Shown: one piece after another, positions 13,987 through 19,817 of the stretch
How the letters are laid out: the number at the start of each line of letters is the position of its first letter
Numbering within the stretch: the stretch's first letter is position 1
Assembly (NCBI GenBank): GCA_023430625.1
Contig: JAEZAA010000293.1
Span: 1 to 19,817, forward strand
Length of the DNA: 19,817 bases
Direction of reading: 5' to 3'
From: Pseudomonadota bacterium
GTDB taxonomy: Bacteria; Pseudomonadota; Gammaproteobacteria; Pseudomonadales; Oleiphilaceae
Position numbers and translations under genes: made by a program
The notes under the pieces: model-generated
What the model was told of the DNA's origin: nothing
The model's database searches: none
Seen by the model: only the letters and a program-made list of their open reading frames with translations

Positions 13987-14020
13987 ACAAAGAAGGCCGC
14001 TCAAGAGCGGCCTTCTTTGT
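13987..14020. terminator. Strong bidirectional intrinsic terminator
   Basis: A perfect 16-base-pair stem (ACAAAGAAGGCCGCTC and its complement) closes on a 2-base loop. The stem ends are A-rich and T-rich, so it can serve both the plus-strand hydrolase gene and the convergent minus-strand RIC-like gene ending at 14037. Confidence 0.9.
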
Positions 14021-14036
14021 TGTGGCGGACACAGGT

Positions 14037-14717
14037 TCAGAACTGGAATCGCGGATAGAGCACATTGCGCTCCAGTTGCACCTGTTCGGTGATGCTGTCG
14101 TCCAGCGCCTCCAACTCCAGATACAGACGCTGCCAGGAGCGGCAGGCATCAGGTGGTGTCTGATACTGGTTGGTCAGCGCACGGATCTGCTTAAGGCGCT
14201 TGCCCAGTTCGTCATGCTCCTGATTCATCTGGCTGATGGGTGTTTCCGGCCGTGGCGGCTGATCACCGGCCATGTGGGCGAACACGTACTGCTGTTCACG
14301 TTCCAGGTGATCGATAAACTCTCGGTTAAAGATCTTGAGCAGCCGGGTGAGGCCGTGTGGCACCTGGGCATTGCCGCGGTGGACCGTTTCGATCTTGCGC
14401 GCGAGCCGTTGCAGTTGGAAGAGCTGGCGGATGTGCGCCTGATCCCGCTCATTGGTGAGGCGAGCCAGAATCTCATCCGTTTCCAGTTCATCCAGGGGCG
14501 GCTCATCCTGTTCAATGGACGCCGCCTCATTCAGTTCATTGCAGAGTTGCCGGGGGTCGATCCGGGCCTGGCGGGCCGCATCCAGCACCAGCATGTCTTC
14601 CTGGCAGCAGATATCGATGTTGTGCCGTGCGAACACCTCACGGGTTTTCGGGAAGTTGAAGGCAAGGCTTCCAAGGGTATGGGTGGCGCACTGGTTGCGA
14701 AGATCTTGATGGGTCAT
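14037..14717 (-). CDS. ric: RIC/YtfE-like iron-sulfur cluster repair protein with altered iron ligands
   Basis: The 226-residue protein matches the RIC family (YtfE, ScdA, DnrN) in length and order. An N-terminal ScdA_N/DUF542 domain (about 14-62) carries the vicinal Cys37-Cys38 pair, followed by Q-E-D instead of the usual G-G/K. A hemerythrin-like four-helix domain follows (about 80-226). RIC proteins repair nitrosatively or oxidatively damaged iron-sulfur clusters in the cytoplasm. Aligned from memory with E. coli YtfE, ligands His129, Glu133, His160 and Glu208 are kept (His137, Glu141, His168, Glu216). His84 is replaced by Asp92 and His204 by Gln212. The di-iron site may therefore be altered. 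A promoter and an NsrR-like box lie upstream. The ribosome site is GAGG. Confidence 0.85.
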   Translation of the reverse strand: MTHQDLRNQCATHTLGSLAFNFPKTREVFARHNIDICCQEDMLVLDAARQARIDPRQLCNELNEAASIEQDEPPLDELETDEILARLTNERDQAHIRQLFQLQRLARKIETVHRGNAQVPHGLTRLLKIFNREFIDHLEREQQYVFAHMAGDQPPRPETPISQMNQEHDELGKRLKQIRALTNQYQTPPDACRSWQRLYLELEALDDSITEQVQLERNVLYPRFQF

Positions 14718-14743
14718 GACGGCAGTCCTCTGCGGCGGTCTTT

Positions 14744-14766
14744 AACATGTATTCAAAAAACATCTT
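14744..14766 (-). promoter_or_regulatory. NsrR-like nitric-oxide-responsive operator
   Basis: On the minus strand two 11-base halves face each other around one base: AAGATGTTTTT, and the second half, whose complement reads AACATGTATTC. The known NsrR half-site is close to AAGATGYATTT, matching 10 of 11 and 9 of 11 positions. It lies directly downstream of the predicted -10, at the transcription start. NsrR control of RIC genes is well known. Confidence 0.75.
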
Positions 14767-14772
14767 AAAGAC

Positions 14773-14801
14773 ATAGTAGATCCGCCACCAGATGGATGCA
14801 A
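14773..14801 (-). promoter_or_regulatory. Sigma-70 promoter of the RIC-like gene
   Basis: On the minus strand, TTGCAT (14801-14796) and TACTAT (14778-14773) are separated by exactly 17 bases. The start point would fall at about 14766, at the edge of the NsrR-like box. Confidence 0.7.
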
Positions 14802-15135
14802 ACCATTCCCATCTAAATTTTTGATGCGAACGCTCTGAGGCTTTCCGCACAGCCCAGAGCCGGGCGTCCCCGTTTGATCCGTCGACTAACCCGTCAGGCA
14901 CTGAGCTAAAAGATCGCCGGCCTGCGCGCCACGTCATAACTCCGCACATCACCCACATACAGACCTAGGTTGGAGGCGGGATGGCCAGAGTTTCGTTCTA
15001 TGGTCGAGATTTGATGTGAATCTTTGGGAATTATCGAAGCCAGGCCCACCATGGGTTAGAATGGCGGGCGATTGCTTGGGAAAGTCACTCGAAATTGAAA
15101 TTAAATTTTTAACAAATAAAAAATAGCTGATAATT
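14802..15135. other. Intergenic region upstream of the membrane-protein gene
   Basis: No gene or RNA structure is recognised in these 334 bases. The last 60 bases are strongly AT-rich and probably hold the promoter of the following gene, but no confident -35/-10 pair can be chosen. Confidence 0.45.
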
Positions 15136-16014
15136 ATGCATGCTTTGATTCCGCTTCTGTTTATTTTTATCGCAATTAATAGTGCCCAGCTAAAAAGTGA
15201 CAAGTTTTACAGGGCAAATGTTTTTGCGTTGGTTGGCGTTAGTTATTTTTTTATACTTCAGTATATTTTTTATTGGTATGAGGTTTTTCCGGTTGGTGAT
15301 TGGGTGCAGTATGTGCCTGGTCTGATCGTCGTCATAACAACTGTTTTGATCGCTTTATCATCCTGGAATCGAAAATCGCATCCGGCAAAGACTGCAGCAC
15401 TATCTGCACTGTGCGCTTCCGCGTTGGTTGCCGTATTTGCCTTCGATAAGGAACTGAAGGAAAAAATCGCGGAAGTCGGAGGTTTCTTCGAGGGAAAAGA
15501 AATAACGGCGGGGTTCACACCGACGGCAACATCCTACTCGGTGCTAAATGTACCCATGATCGGGCTTCAGCTTGAAGCGCCTGATCATTGGCAGAAGCGT
15601 AATCTGCCATCTGGACATTTATATTTGGCTCACCATGAGCATGATGCGCCGACGCTGGAGATCCGGCCGAATTGCCTGGGAGAGATTGACGTTGATACGC
15701 CAACCTATGTCCGCAATACGCTAGAACTGTTTGAGGCAAATTCTCCAGAAGCCCAAAGCAGCGTTCAATGCAGCATGGCAAGTGCGGATAAGACGTGTTT
15801 GGTAAGAGTGGGCTATGCGCCTGCAAGTCAAATCAAAGAGAAGTGGCGTTGGCTACGGATATCTGATGACAGTGCTCAATCGGTTGTCGTGGATGTAATA
15901 CTATACAGCGGTGCAGATGCGTTTGAGCCTGATATATGGCGAACCATTTTGTCGGTTAGGAAGGCGCCAAAAACAGCGGAGCAAGTTTGTCGAACGCCCG
16001 CCGCCTGGTTGTAG
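15136..16014 (+). CDS. Hypothetical membrane-anchored protein
   Basis: The 292-residue protein has four hydrophobic segments in its first 105 residues (about 3-17, 27-48, 59-77 and 85-102). A soluble C-terminal domain (about 125-292) contains several Cys residues (near 178, 211, 219 and 285). The soluble part has L-E-A-P-D-H-W, Y-L-A-H-H-E-H-D-A-P and W-R-W-L-R-I-S segments, but I do not recognise a family. The cysteines suggest a periplasmic location. The upstream DNA and first 60 codons are AT-rich compared with the flanks, a possible sign of acquisition. No strong ribosome site precedes the ATG. Confidence 0.65.
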   Translation: MHALIPLLFIFIAINSAQLKSDKFYRANVFALVGVSYFFILQYIFYWYEVFPVGDWVQYVPGLIVVITTVLIALSSWNRKSHPAKTAALSALCASALVAVFAFDKELKEKIAEVGGFFEGKEITAGFTPTATSYSVLNVPMIGLQLEAPDHWQKRNLPSGHLYLAHHEHDAPTLEIRPNCLGEIDVDTPTYVRNTLELFEANSPEAQSSVQCSMASADKTCLVRVGYAPASQIKEKWRWLRISDDSAQSVVVDVILYSGADAFEPDIWRTILSVRKAPKTAEQVCRTPAAWL

Positions 16015-16057
16015 CAGGATGGGTGTTGGCGGTTCGGGCGCACGTCTCGCTGCCAGG

Positions 16058-16429
16058 CTAATTATGCATAGAGCCGACTTCATGGGCCTGATGCTCTATC
16101 GCCGGACAAGTCCAGTTGGTATAACCAGTGCTCGTCGCGGCCTCCTTATACAAATGGTACCTTTCCGTGGGAGGGGCATTGCGAACGGCGGTCCAGGTCA
16201 TGTACGCCTCAGTGGCAGGTTCAAGACTTTTAGCCAGCATGCTTTCTAGCTTGGCGCCACGCTCTTCGCTACTTAAGGTCTGATAGTCTTTTGCTTGTGT
16301 TAGCTTTGCAAAATGCTCACAGAGTATATCAAACCCTGCTTCCGACAGATGTTGTTGCTGATCGTCTTTAGGCGAGCAGGCGCTCAGTGTTAGCAGCAGG
16401 GGTAGCAGGCATGCAGATTTCGTAATCAT
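16058..16429 (-). CDS. Small lipoprotein, translationally coupled to the upstream gene
   Basis: The 123-residue protein starts at the ATG at 16429, which overlaps the TGA of the upstream gene (ATGA). This gives M-I-T-K-S-A-C-L-L-P-L-L-L-T-L-S-A-C with an L-S-A-C lipobox. A start 7 codons further upstream is possible but would spoil the signal peptide. The mature part is helical, with I-L-C-E-H-F-A-K-L and W-T-C-P-A-I-E-H that could form a disulfide. The family is not recognised. The coupling implies a shared role with the upstream gene. Confidence 0.7.
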   Translation of the reverse strand: MITKSACLLPLLLTLSACSPKDDQQQHLSEAGFDILCEHFAKLTQAKDYQTLSSEERGAKLESMLAKSLEPATEAYMTWTAVRNAPPTERYHLYKEAATSTGYTNWTCPAIEHQAHEVGSMHN

Positions 16430-16980
16430 CGCTTTCTGACGACCTCCCAATCGAAGCCACCACTGGCATTCTGACGGTAAGGGCTTTTGGGACGGTACAT
16501 CGTTACAAATTCCTTTGGCTCATAGTCCGCAACGAGCTGGCCTTTCGCGTCAGTGATATATACCCAAAGCCCTATGTTCGTAATCCAGGCAGTACCGCCT
16601 CTATTTGCAATGGTCATGGCATTTATGGCTGGAGAGGCTATGCCGTAATCAGAGCATGCTCTGATTGTTTTGGCGTACTTGGACGGCTCTTTGGAACGAA
16701 CAATTGCTAATCTACGGTTGATATCATCATCGACGAAAGCCTTGATCGTTCCGGTTGCAATTGAGGCCGGACCAGAGATTAAACCAAGAAGCCAAATGCC
16801 AACATCTACAACTCCTGGCGAGCTTCCATCGGCAGCGTGATTGGCAGCCCAAGTTGCTGGCGTCACTAACACACCGGCCACTCGTCTGCCTGTTTGTTCT
16901 AATCCAATTGATGCCACTGAACCGCTAATCGTCTGGATTACGTTCCTATTGTCGTTAATAGCTCGTGGAACATCTGGCAT
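16426..16980 (-). CDS. Hypothetical protein with a hydrophobic Gly/Ala-rich segment
   Basis: The 184-residue protein is assigned an ATG at 16980, because AGGA lies just upstream and the longer frame to 17139 adds a non-conserved-looking Cys/Phe-rich leader. Residues about 20-80 are Gly/Ala/Val-rich, with G-R-R-V-A-G-V-L-V-T-P-A-T-W-A-A-N-H and G-I-W-L-L-G-L-I-S-G-P-A-S-I-A-T-G, a possible membrane-active segment. A C-terminal domain follows, with W-I-T-N-I-G-L-W-V-Y-I-T-D and E-F-V-T-M-Y-R-P-K. No signal peptide is evident. The family is not recognised. The stop overlaps the start of a lipoprotein gene, so the two form an operon. Confidence 0.65.
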   Translation of the reverse strand: MPDVPRAINDNRNVIQTISGSVASIGLEQTGRRVAGVLVTPATWAANHAADGSSPGVVDVGIWLLGLISGPASIATGTIKAFVDDDINRRLAIVRSKEPSKYAKTIRACSDYGIASPAINAMTIANRGGTAWITNIGLWVYITDAKGQLVADYEPKEFVTMYRPKSPYRQNASGGFDWEVVRKR

Positions 16981-17306
16981 GAGCGAATCCTTTCTATATC
17001 GGTAAAAGATGAATATGTGACGGGCTGCGGCGTTAAAGTAGCAAGTAAGCCAGCTGTCGGTAATTCTCCCACAAATGATTGCCACCATGAAAACTCCAAA
17101 AGTGACACACTCCGCAGAAGGTAATATTTGCGGGGCCATCCGATGGCGCGTCTGTCGAGGTGAGCAAATTTTTAATGAACTCGGGCGGATCCGGCGAGGT
17201 GACGATTCATCAGGTGATTGAGTTCGGGTCGCTCTGTGCTTTGTCTACTGGGCCGGTTGCTATACCATACGCGGCCCACGTCCTTCCGCTTGCCCGCCAG
17301 GTTGTC
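16981..17306. other. Divergent intergenic region, 326 bases
   Basis: This gap lies between the minus-strand hypothetical and the plus-strand methyltransferase and should carry both promoters. Open frames continue into it from both genes (to 17139 and from 17160), but neither extension looks like real protein. No clear operator or RNA structure is seen. Confidence 0.4.
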
Positions 17307-18050
17307 ATGTCGTCCAACGCCCTCTATACCGATTTATCCGGCTATTACGATTTGATGTGCGCCGACATCAATTACCAGGCCCAAAGCAACAGCATCCGCC
17401 GCTTGCACCAGTTGTTCGGCAACCAGGGCGACCGCCATCTGGACCTGGCCTGCGGCACCGGCCCCCATGTTCGGCATTTTCTCGATTTCGGCTACCAAAG
17501 CAGCGGGCTGGACATCAACCAACCCATGCTCGACATCGCTCAGCAACGCTGCCCGCAAGCGCGGTTTACGTTGCAGGATATGTGCGACTTCCAGGTGGAA
17601 GAACCGCTCGATCTGATCACCTGTTTTCTGTATTCCATCCACTACAGCGCCGGCATCGACAAGCTCAAGGACTGCATCGCCAGCGTGCACCGCGCCCTCA
17701 GCGCCGACGGCCTGTTCTGCTTCAACGTGGTGGACAAGAACAAGATCAACAACGCCCTGTTTGTCCGGCATGCAGTTGAGCATGAAGGCAGCGACTTTGT
17801 GTTCAGCTCAAGCTGGTACTACAGCGGCGAGGGTGAGCGACAATCCCTCAAACTCAGCATCGAGAAAACCACCCAGGACGTAACCCAAACCTGGCAGGAC
17901 GAACACCCCATGGTGGCCTTTGGCTTCGAGGAATTAAGGGCGTTGCTGGAGCCATACTTCGAAGTGCATGTGTTTGAGCATGACTATGACAAGATCATTC
18001 CCTGGGATGGGCAGTCGGGGAATGCGATTTTTGTTTGTGTGAAGACGTAA
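17307..18050 (+). CDS. Class I SAM-dependent methyltransferase
   Basis: The 247-residue protein has the Rossmann methyltransferase motifs in order. Motif I is L-D-L-A-C-G-T-G (45-52), the acidic ribose-binding residue is Asp69 in G-L-D-I-N, motif II is L-D-L-I-T-C-F-L-Y-S-I-H-Y (101-113), and L-S-A-D-G-L-F-C-F-N-V-V-D is motif III. The N-terminal Y-Y-D-L-M helix is typical of small-molecule methyltransferases of the Methyltransf_25 kind. The substrate cannot be told. The ATG at 17307 is chosen over 17160 because AGG precedes it and homologous-looking sequence begins there. No metabolic partners are adjacent. Confidence 0.8.
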   Translation: MSSNALYTDLSGYYDLMCADINYQAQSNSIRRLHQLFGNQGDRHLDLACGTGPHVRHFLDFGYQSSGLDINQPMLDIAQQRCPQARFTLQDMCDFQVEEPLDLITCFLYSIHYSAGIDKLKDCIASVHRALSADGLFCFNVVDKNKINNALFVRHAVEHEGSDFVFSSSWYYSGEGERQSLKLSIEKTTQDVTQTWQDEHPMVAFGFEELRALLEPYFEVHVFEHDYDKIIPWDGQSGNAIFVCVKT

Positions 18051-18113
18051 GTCAGCAGAAAGCGAGGCGGCATTCGTTTGGCCGGTATGTCAATTAAACT
18101 GGCCTTGGTCACA

Positions 18114-18144
18114 TTGCCATCAGACCTAAATTCAGGACTATAAT
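18114..18144 (+). promoter_or_regulatory. Promoter of the toxin-antitoxin operon
   Basis: A perfect -10 TATAAT (18139-18144) follows TTGCCA (18114-18119) with a 19-base spacer, slightly long. The operator palindrome overlaps the -10. Confidence 0.65.
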
Positions 18145-18156
18145 TAGCCCTAATTA
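18141..18156. promoter_or_regulatory. Operator palindrome of the toxin-antitoxin operon
   Basis: TAATTAG and CTAATTA are perfect complementary arms around CC, overlapping the -10 and start region. Antitoxins of this type usually repress their own operon from such sites. Confidence 0.7.
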
Positions 18157-18175
18157 AGATTGCTGAGGTGAGCCC

Positions 18176-18424
18176 ATGACCAGCCGGATTCTAGCCAATA
18201 TTGCCGCAAGCATTTCCGAATTTAAGGCGAACCCAATGAAGGTGGTCGCCAGTGGCCATGGCGCGCCCATTGCCGTGTTAAATCACAACGAGCCGGCCTT
18301 CTACTGTGTTCCCGCGGATGCCTATGAAGTGCTGATGGATAAGCTGGAAGATCTGGAGTTGCTTGCCATTGCTCAAGAGCGGCAGGGTGAAGAGGCTGTC
18401 AAGGTAAACCTGGATGACCTATGA
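18176..18424 (+). CDS. relB: Type II antitoxin, RelB / Phd-YefM type
   Basis: The 82-residue protein matches the Phd/YefM-superfamily antitoxins labelled RelB or StbD in Vibrio and other gammaproteobacteria. It has I-L-A-N-I-A-A-S-I-S-E-F-K-A-N-P-M at the start, A-P-I-A-V-L-N-H-N-E-P-A-F-Y-C-V-P in the middle, and a C-terminal acidic helix that would wrap the toxin. The N-terminal part binds DNA and neutralisation lies in the C-terminal part. GAGGTGAG precedes the ATG. The toxin start overlaps its last codons by 11 bases, allowing coupled translation. Close relatives are frequent in Vibrio superintegrons, but no attC flanks this copy. Confidence 0.85.
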   Translation: MTSRILANIAASISEFKANPMKVVASGHGAPIAVLNHNEPAFYCVPADAYEVLMDKLEDLELLAIAQERQGEEAVKVNLDDL

Positions 18425-18704
18425 GCTGCGGTTTAAGAAGACGGCGCTCAAGGAGTGGAAAAAGCTAGGCGACACCATCAAGGAACAGTTCAAGAAGAAA
18501 CTCGCCGAACGTCTGGAATCCCCTCATGTGCCCTCCGCCAAACTGACTGGAGGGCACAACCTCTACAAGATCAAGCTCCGGCAGTCTGGATACCACCTGG
18601 TGTATCAGGTTGAAGATGAAGTTGTCACCGTAACCGTCATCGTCGTTGGCAAGCGGGAGCGCAACGAAATCTACAACAGCCTGCAGCGCAGGCTGGACGA
18701 ATGA
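18414..18704 (+). CDS. relE: RelE-family toxin with an altered active-site residue
   Basis: The 96-residue protein aligns without gaps to E. coli RelE as I recall it: A-L-K-E-W-K-K-L-G near the start, Y-K-I-K-L-R at 51-56, S-G-Y-H-L-V-Y-Q-V at 58-66, and G-K-R-E-R-N-E-I-Y at 79-87. RelE toxins cut mRNA in the ribosomal A site. Residues matching Lys52, Lys54, Arg81 and Tyr87 are present. Position 61, normally a catalytic Arg, is His (CAC at 18594-18596). Activity may be reduced or changed. The stop lies 3 bases from the end of the convergent aspartate kinase gene, with no terminator between. Confidence 0.88.
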   Translation: MTYELRFKKTALKEWKKLGDTIKEQFKKKLAERLESPHVPSAKLTGGHNLYKIKLRQSGYHLVYQVEDEVVTVTVIVVGKRERNEIYNSLQRRLDE

Positions 18705-18707
18705 GCC

Positions 18708-19817
18708 TTACGCCGCACAAATCGCATACTGATGATTATGCGGCTCAATCAAGCACCGATGCAGGCTGACAATTGCGGCCTCATAGTTCTCTTCATCGAT
18801 CACGAACTGCATATCCACCTGGCGCATGGACTGGTGCAGGGCGAGCACGCTGATGTCCTGGTCGGCCAGGGCCTTGACGGTCTGGGCCAGGATGCCGGGG
18901 ATCTGCATGTCGCTGCCGATGGCGGAGACGATGGCGACCTTGTTGATGCTGATGGTGGCGTTGGGCAGCATCTCTTCCAACGCGCTCACCACCCGCCGCA
19001 CGTTCTTCAGGTTGGCGTCGACGAAGTGGGTGATGGTGTTGGCGTTGACGTCCTTGGTGATCACCTTGAGCTTGAAGCGCTCCAGCACTTCCAGAATCCG
19101 CCGGTCATAGCCGCCCACGCCCACCATGTCCTGATCGAATACCTCAATGGCAAACACCCGCTTGCGGCCGGCAATGATTTCCACGCAGGGGGTGGCGCTG
19201 CGATAGTCGGTGGTGATCAGGGTGCCCTGGTGTTCGGGCTCAAAGGTATTTTTCACCCGCAGCGGAATGTTCAGCTGGCGCAGGCCCTTGGCGGCGCGGG
19301 GGTGAATGGCTTCCATCCCGAGATTGGCCAGCTGGTCGGCCACGTCGTAGTTGGTGCGGCCCATGGGCACCACCTTGTCGGCACCGACGACTTTGGGGTC
19401 GGCGCTGCTCAGGTGGTACTCCTTGTGAATGATGGCCTCGCGGGCATTGGTGACGGTGGCGATGCGGCTGAAGGTGATTTCGCTGTAGCCCCGGTCGTAG
19501 CTGCGGATCAGGCCTTCCTGGCACTTGGTGTAGCCGGTGACGATGGGCAGTTCGCGGCTGAGGTCGATGGCGTCGAAGGTCGAGCGGATCTTCTCGTCGA
19601 AATCCAGCAGGGTGGGTTCACGCCAGCCGGTGAGGTCGATGAAGCGGGCGTTGATGCCTTCCGCCTGCAATAAGGCGGTGGTGTTCCAGGCGCTGTGGAT
19701 CTCGCCCAGGGTGGCTAGTAGTTCACGTACGGTCAGCAAATGTTCCTGTAGCTGAAAGTGGCCGTAGGAGCAGAGGCGCTGGAGGTCGATCATGCAACTG
19801 CGCGCGCCTTCCACTCG
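18708..19817 (-). CDS. ask: Aspartate kinase, ectoine-associated-type (C-terminal part; runs off the right edge)
   Basis: The frame is open from the right edge to a TAA at 18708-18710: about 369 residues, lacking roughly the first 110 with the K-x-G-G-T-S motif. Aspartate kinase phosphorylates L-aspartate, the first step to lysine, threonine, methionine and ectoine. The visible part includes R-G-Y-S-E-I-T-F, H-L-S-S-A-D-P-K-V-V-G, and M-G-R-T-N-Y-D-V-A-D-Q-L-A-N-L-G-M-E-A-I-H-P-R-A-A. The C-terminal ACT regulatory region (about 255-360) includes V-S-A-I-G-S-D-M. The pattern resembles the Ask_Ect branch found beside ectABC, though ect genes are not visible. The GTG at 19814 is internal, not the true start. 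Confidence 0.88.
   Translation of the reverse strand, partial: RVEGARSCMIDLQRLCSYGHFQLQEHLLTVRELLATLGEIHSAWNTTALLQAEGINARFIDLTGWREPTLLDFDEKIRSTFDAIDLSRELPIVTGYTKCQEGLIRSYDRGYSEITFSRIATVTNAREAIIHKEYHLSSADPKVVGADKVVPMGRTNYDVADQLANLGMEAIHPRAAKGLRQLNIPLRVKNTFEPEHQGTLITTDYRSATPCVEIIAGRKRVFAIEVFDQDMVGVGGYDRRILEVLERFKLKVITKDVNANTITHFVDANLKNVRRVVSALEEMLPNATISINKVAIVSAIGSDMQIPGILAQTVKALADQDISVLALHQSMRQVDMQFVIDEENYEAAIVSLHRCLIEPHNHQYAICAA

Noticed and set aside
12304..14004. Long open frames antisense to the hydrolase gene
   Set aside because: They are His/Arg/Gln-rich, as expected of shadows of a GC-rich gene, whereas the plus strand has a signal peptide and catalytic triad.
16981..17139. N-terminal extension of the minus-strand hypothetical to 17139
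   Set aside because: The extension is Cys/Phe-rich with no ribosome site, while AGGA precedes the ATG at 16980.
17160..17306. N-terminal extension of the methyltransferase from 17160
   Set aside because: The extra 49 residues do not resemble methyltransferase sequence and lack a ribosome site; the ATG at 17307 fits better.
18732..19673. Long plus-strand frame opposite the aspartate kinase
   Set aside because: Its Gly/His/Val/Asp-rich low-complexity composition marks it as the antisense shadow of the kinase.
1..19817. CRISPR array, tRNA or rRNA genes
   Set aside because: No regularly spaced short repeats with unique spacers, and no cloverleaf or rRNA-like sequence was recognised.

Overview
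The window looks like chromosomal DNA from a marine or halophilic gammaproteobacterium. The reasons are the fairly high GC content, an aspartate kinase resembling the ectoine-associated type, Calx-beta and leucine-rich-repeat surface lipoproteins, an NsrR-like box before an iron-sulfur repair gene, and Vibrio-like RelBE. The genus cannot be fixed from sequence alone (Marinobacter-, Hahella- or Saccharospirillum-like relatives are possible).

Left flank (1-4140). The window opens inside a large minus-strand lipoprotein (Calx-beta domains, then leucine-rich repeats). It is divergent from a plus-strand sigma-70-like factor, with a dyad between them. A VOC-fold gene converges on the sigma gene, and a plus-strand hypothetical with a weak nuclease-like motif follows.

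Centre (about 4200-11834). Fifteen short genes, all on the minus strand, run head to tail: VOC/PhnB-like, YdeI-like, DUF1801, DUF1697, DUF4304-like, a HEPN-like protein, small lipoproteins or secreted proteins, and membrane proteins. In the right half they are separated by recognisable integron attC recombination sites. Four cassettes (genes ending at 7898, 9665, 10425 and 11249) have 5' and 3' core sites that are exact reverse complements, as intact cassettes should. The left half holds only degenerate remnants, so it looks like an older, decayed part of the same array. No integron integrase is visible. A 19-bp paired core site sits at the right boundary, where attI would be expected. A REP/REPIN-like inverted repeat lies beside one attC.

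Right flank (11835-19817). A secreted CocE/NonD-type hydrolase ends in a strong bidirectional terminator. Next is a divergent RIC/YtfE-like di-iron protein with a promoter and an NsrR-like box. Then come an AT-rich membrane-protein gene, a translationally coupled hypothetical/lipoprotein pair, a class I methyltransferase, and a relBE-type toxin-antitoxin operon with a perfect operator palindrome and a changed toxin active-site residue. The window ends in the C-terminal three quarters of an aspartate kinase.

The most interesting content is the integrase-less cassette array with its attI-like boundary, the HEPN cassette, the RIC-like protein lacking two predicted iron ligands while keeping an apparent nitric-oxide-responsive promoter, and the RelE-like toxin with His at position 61.
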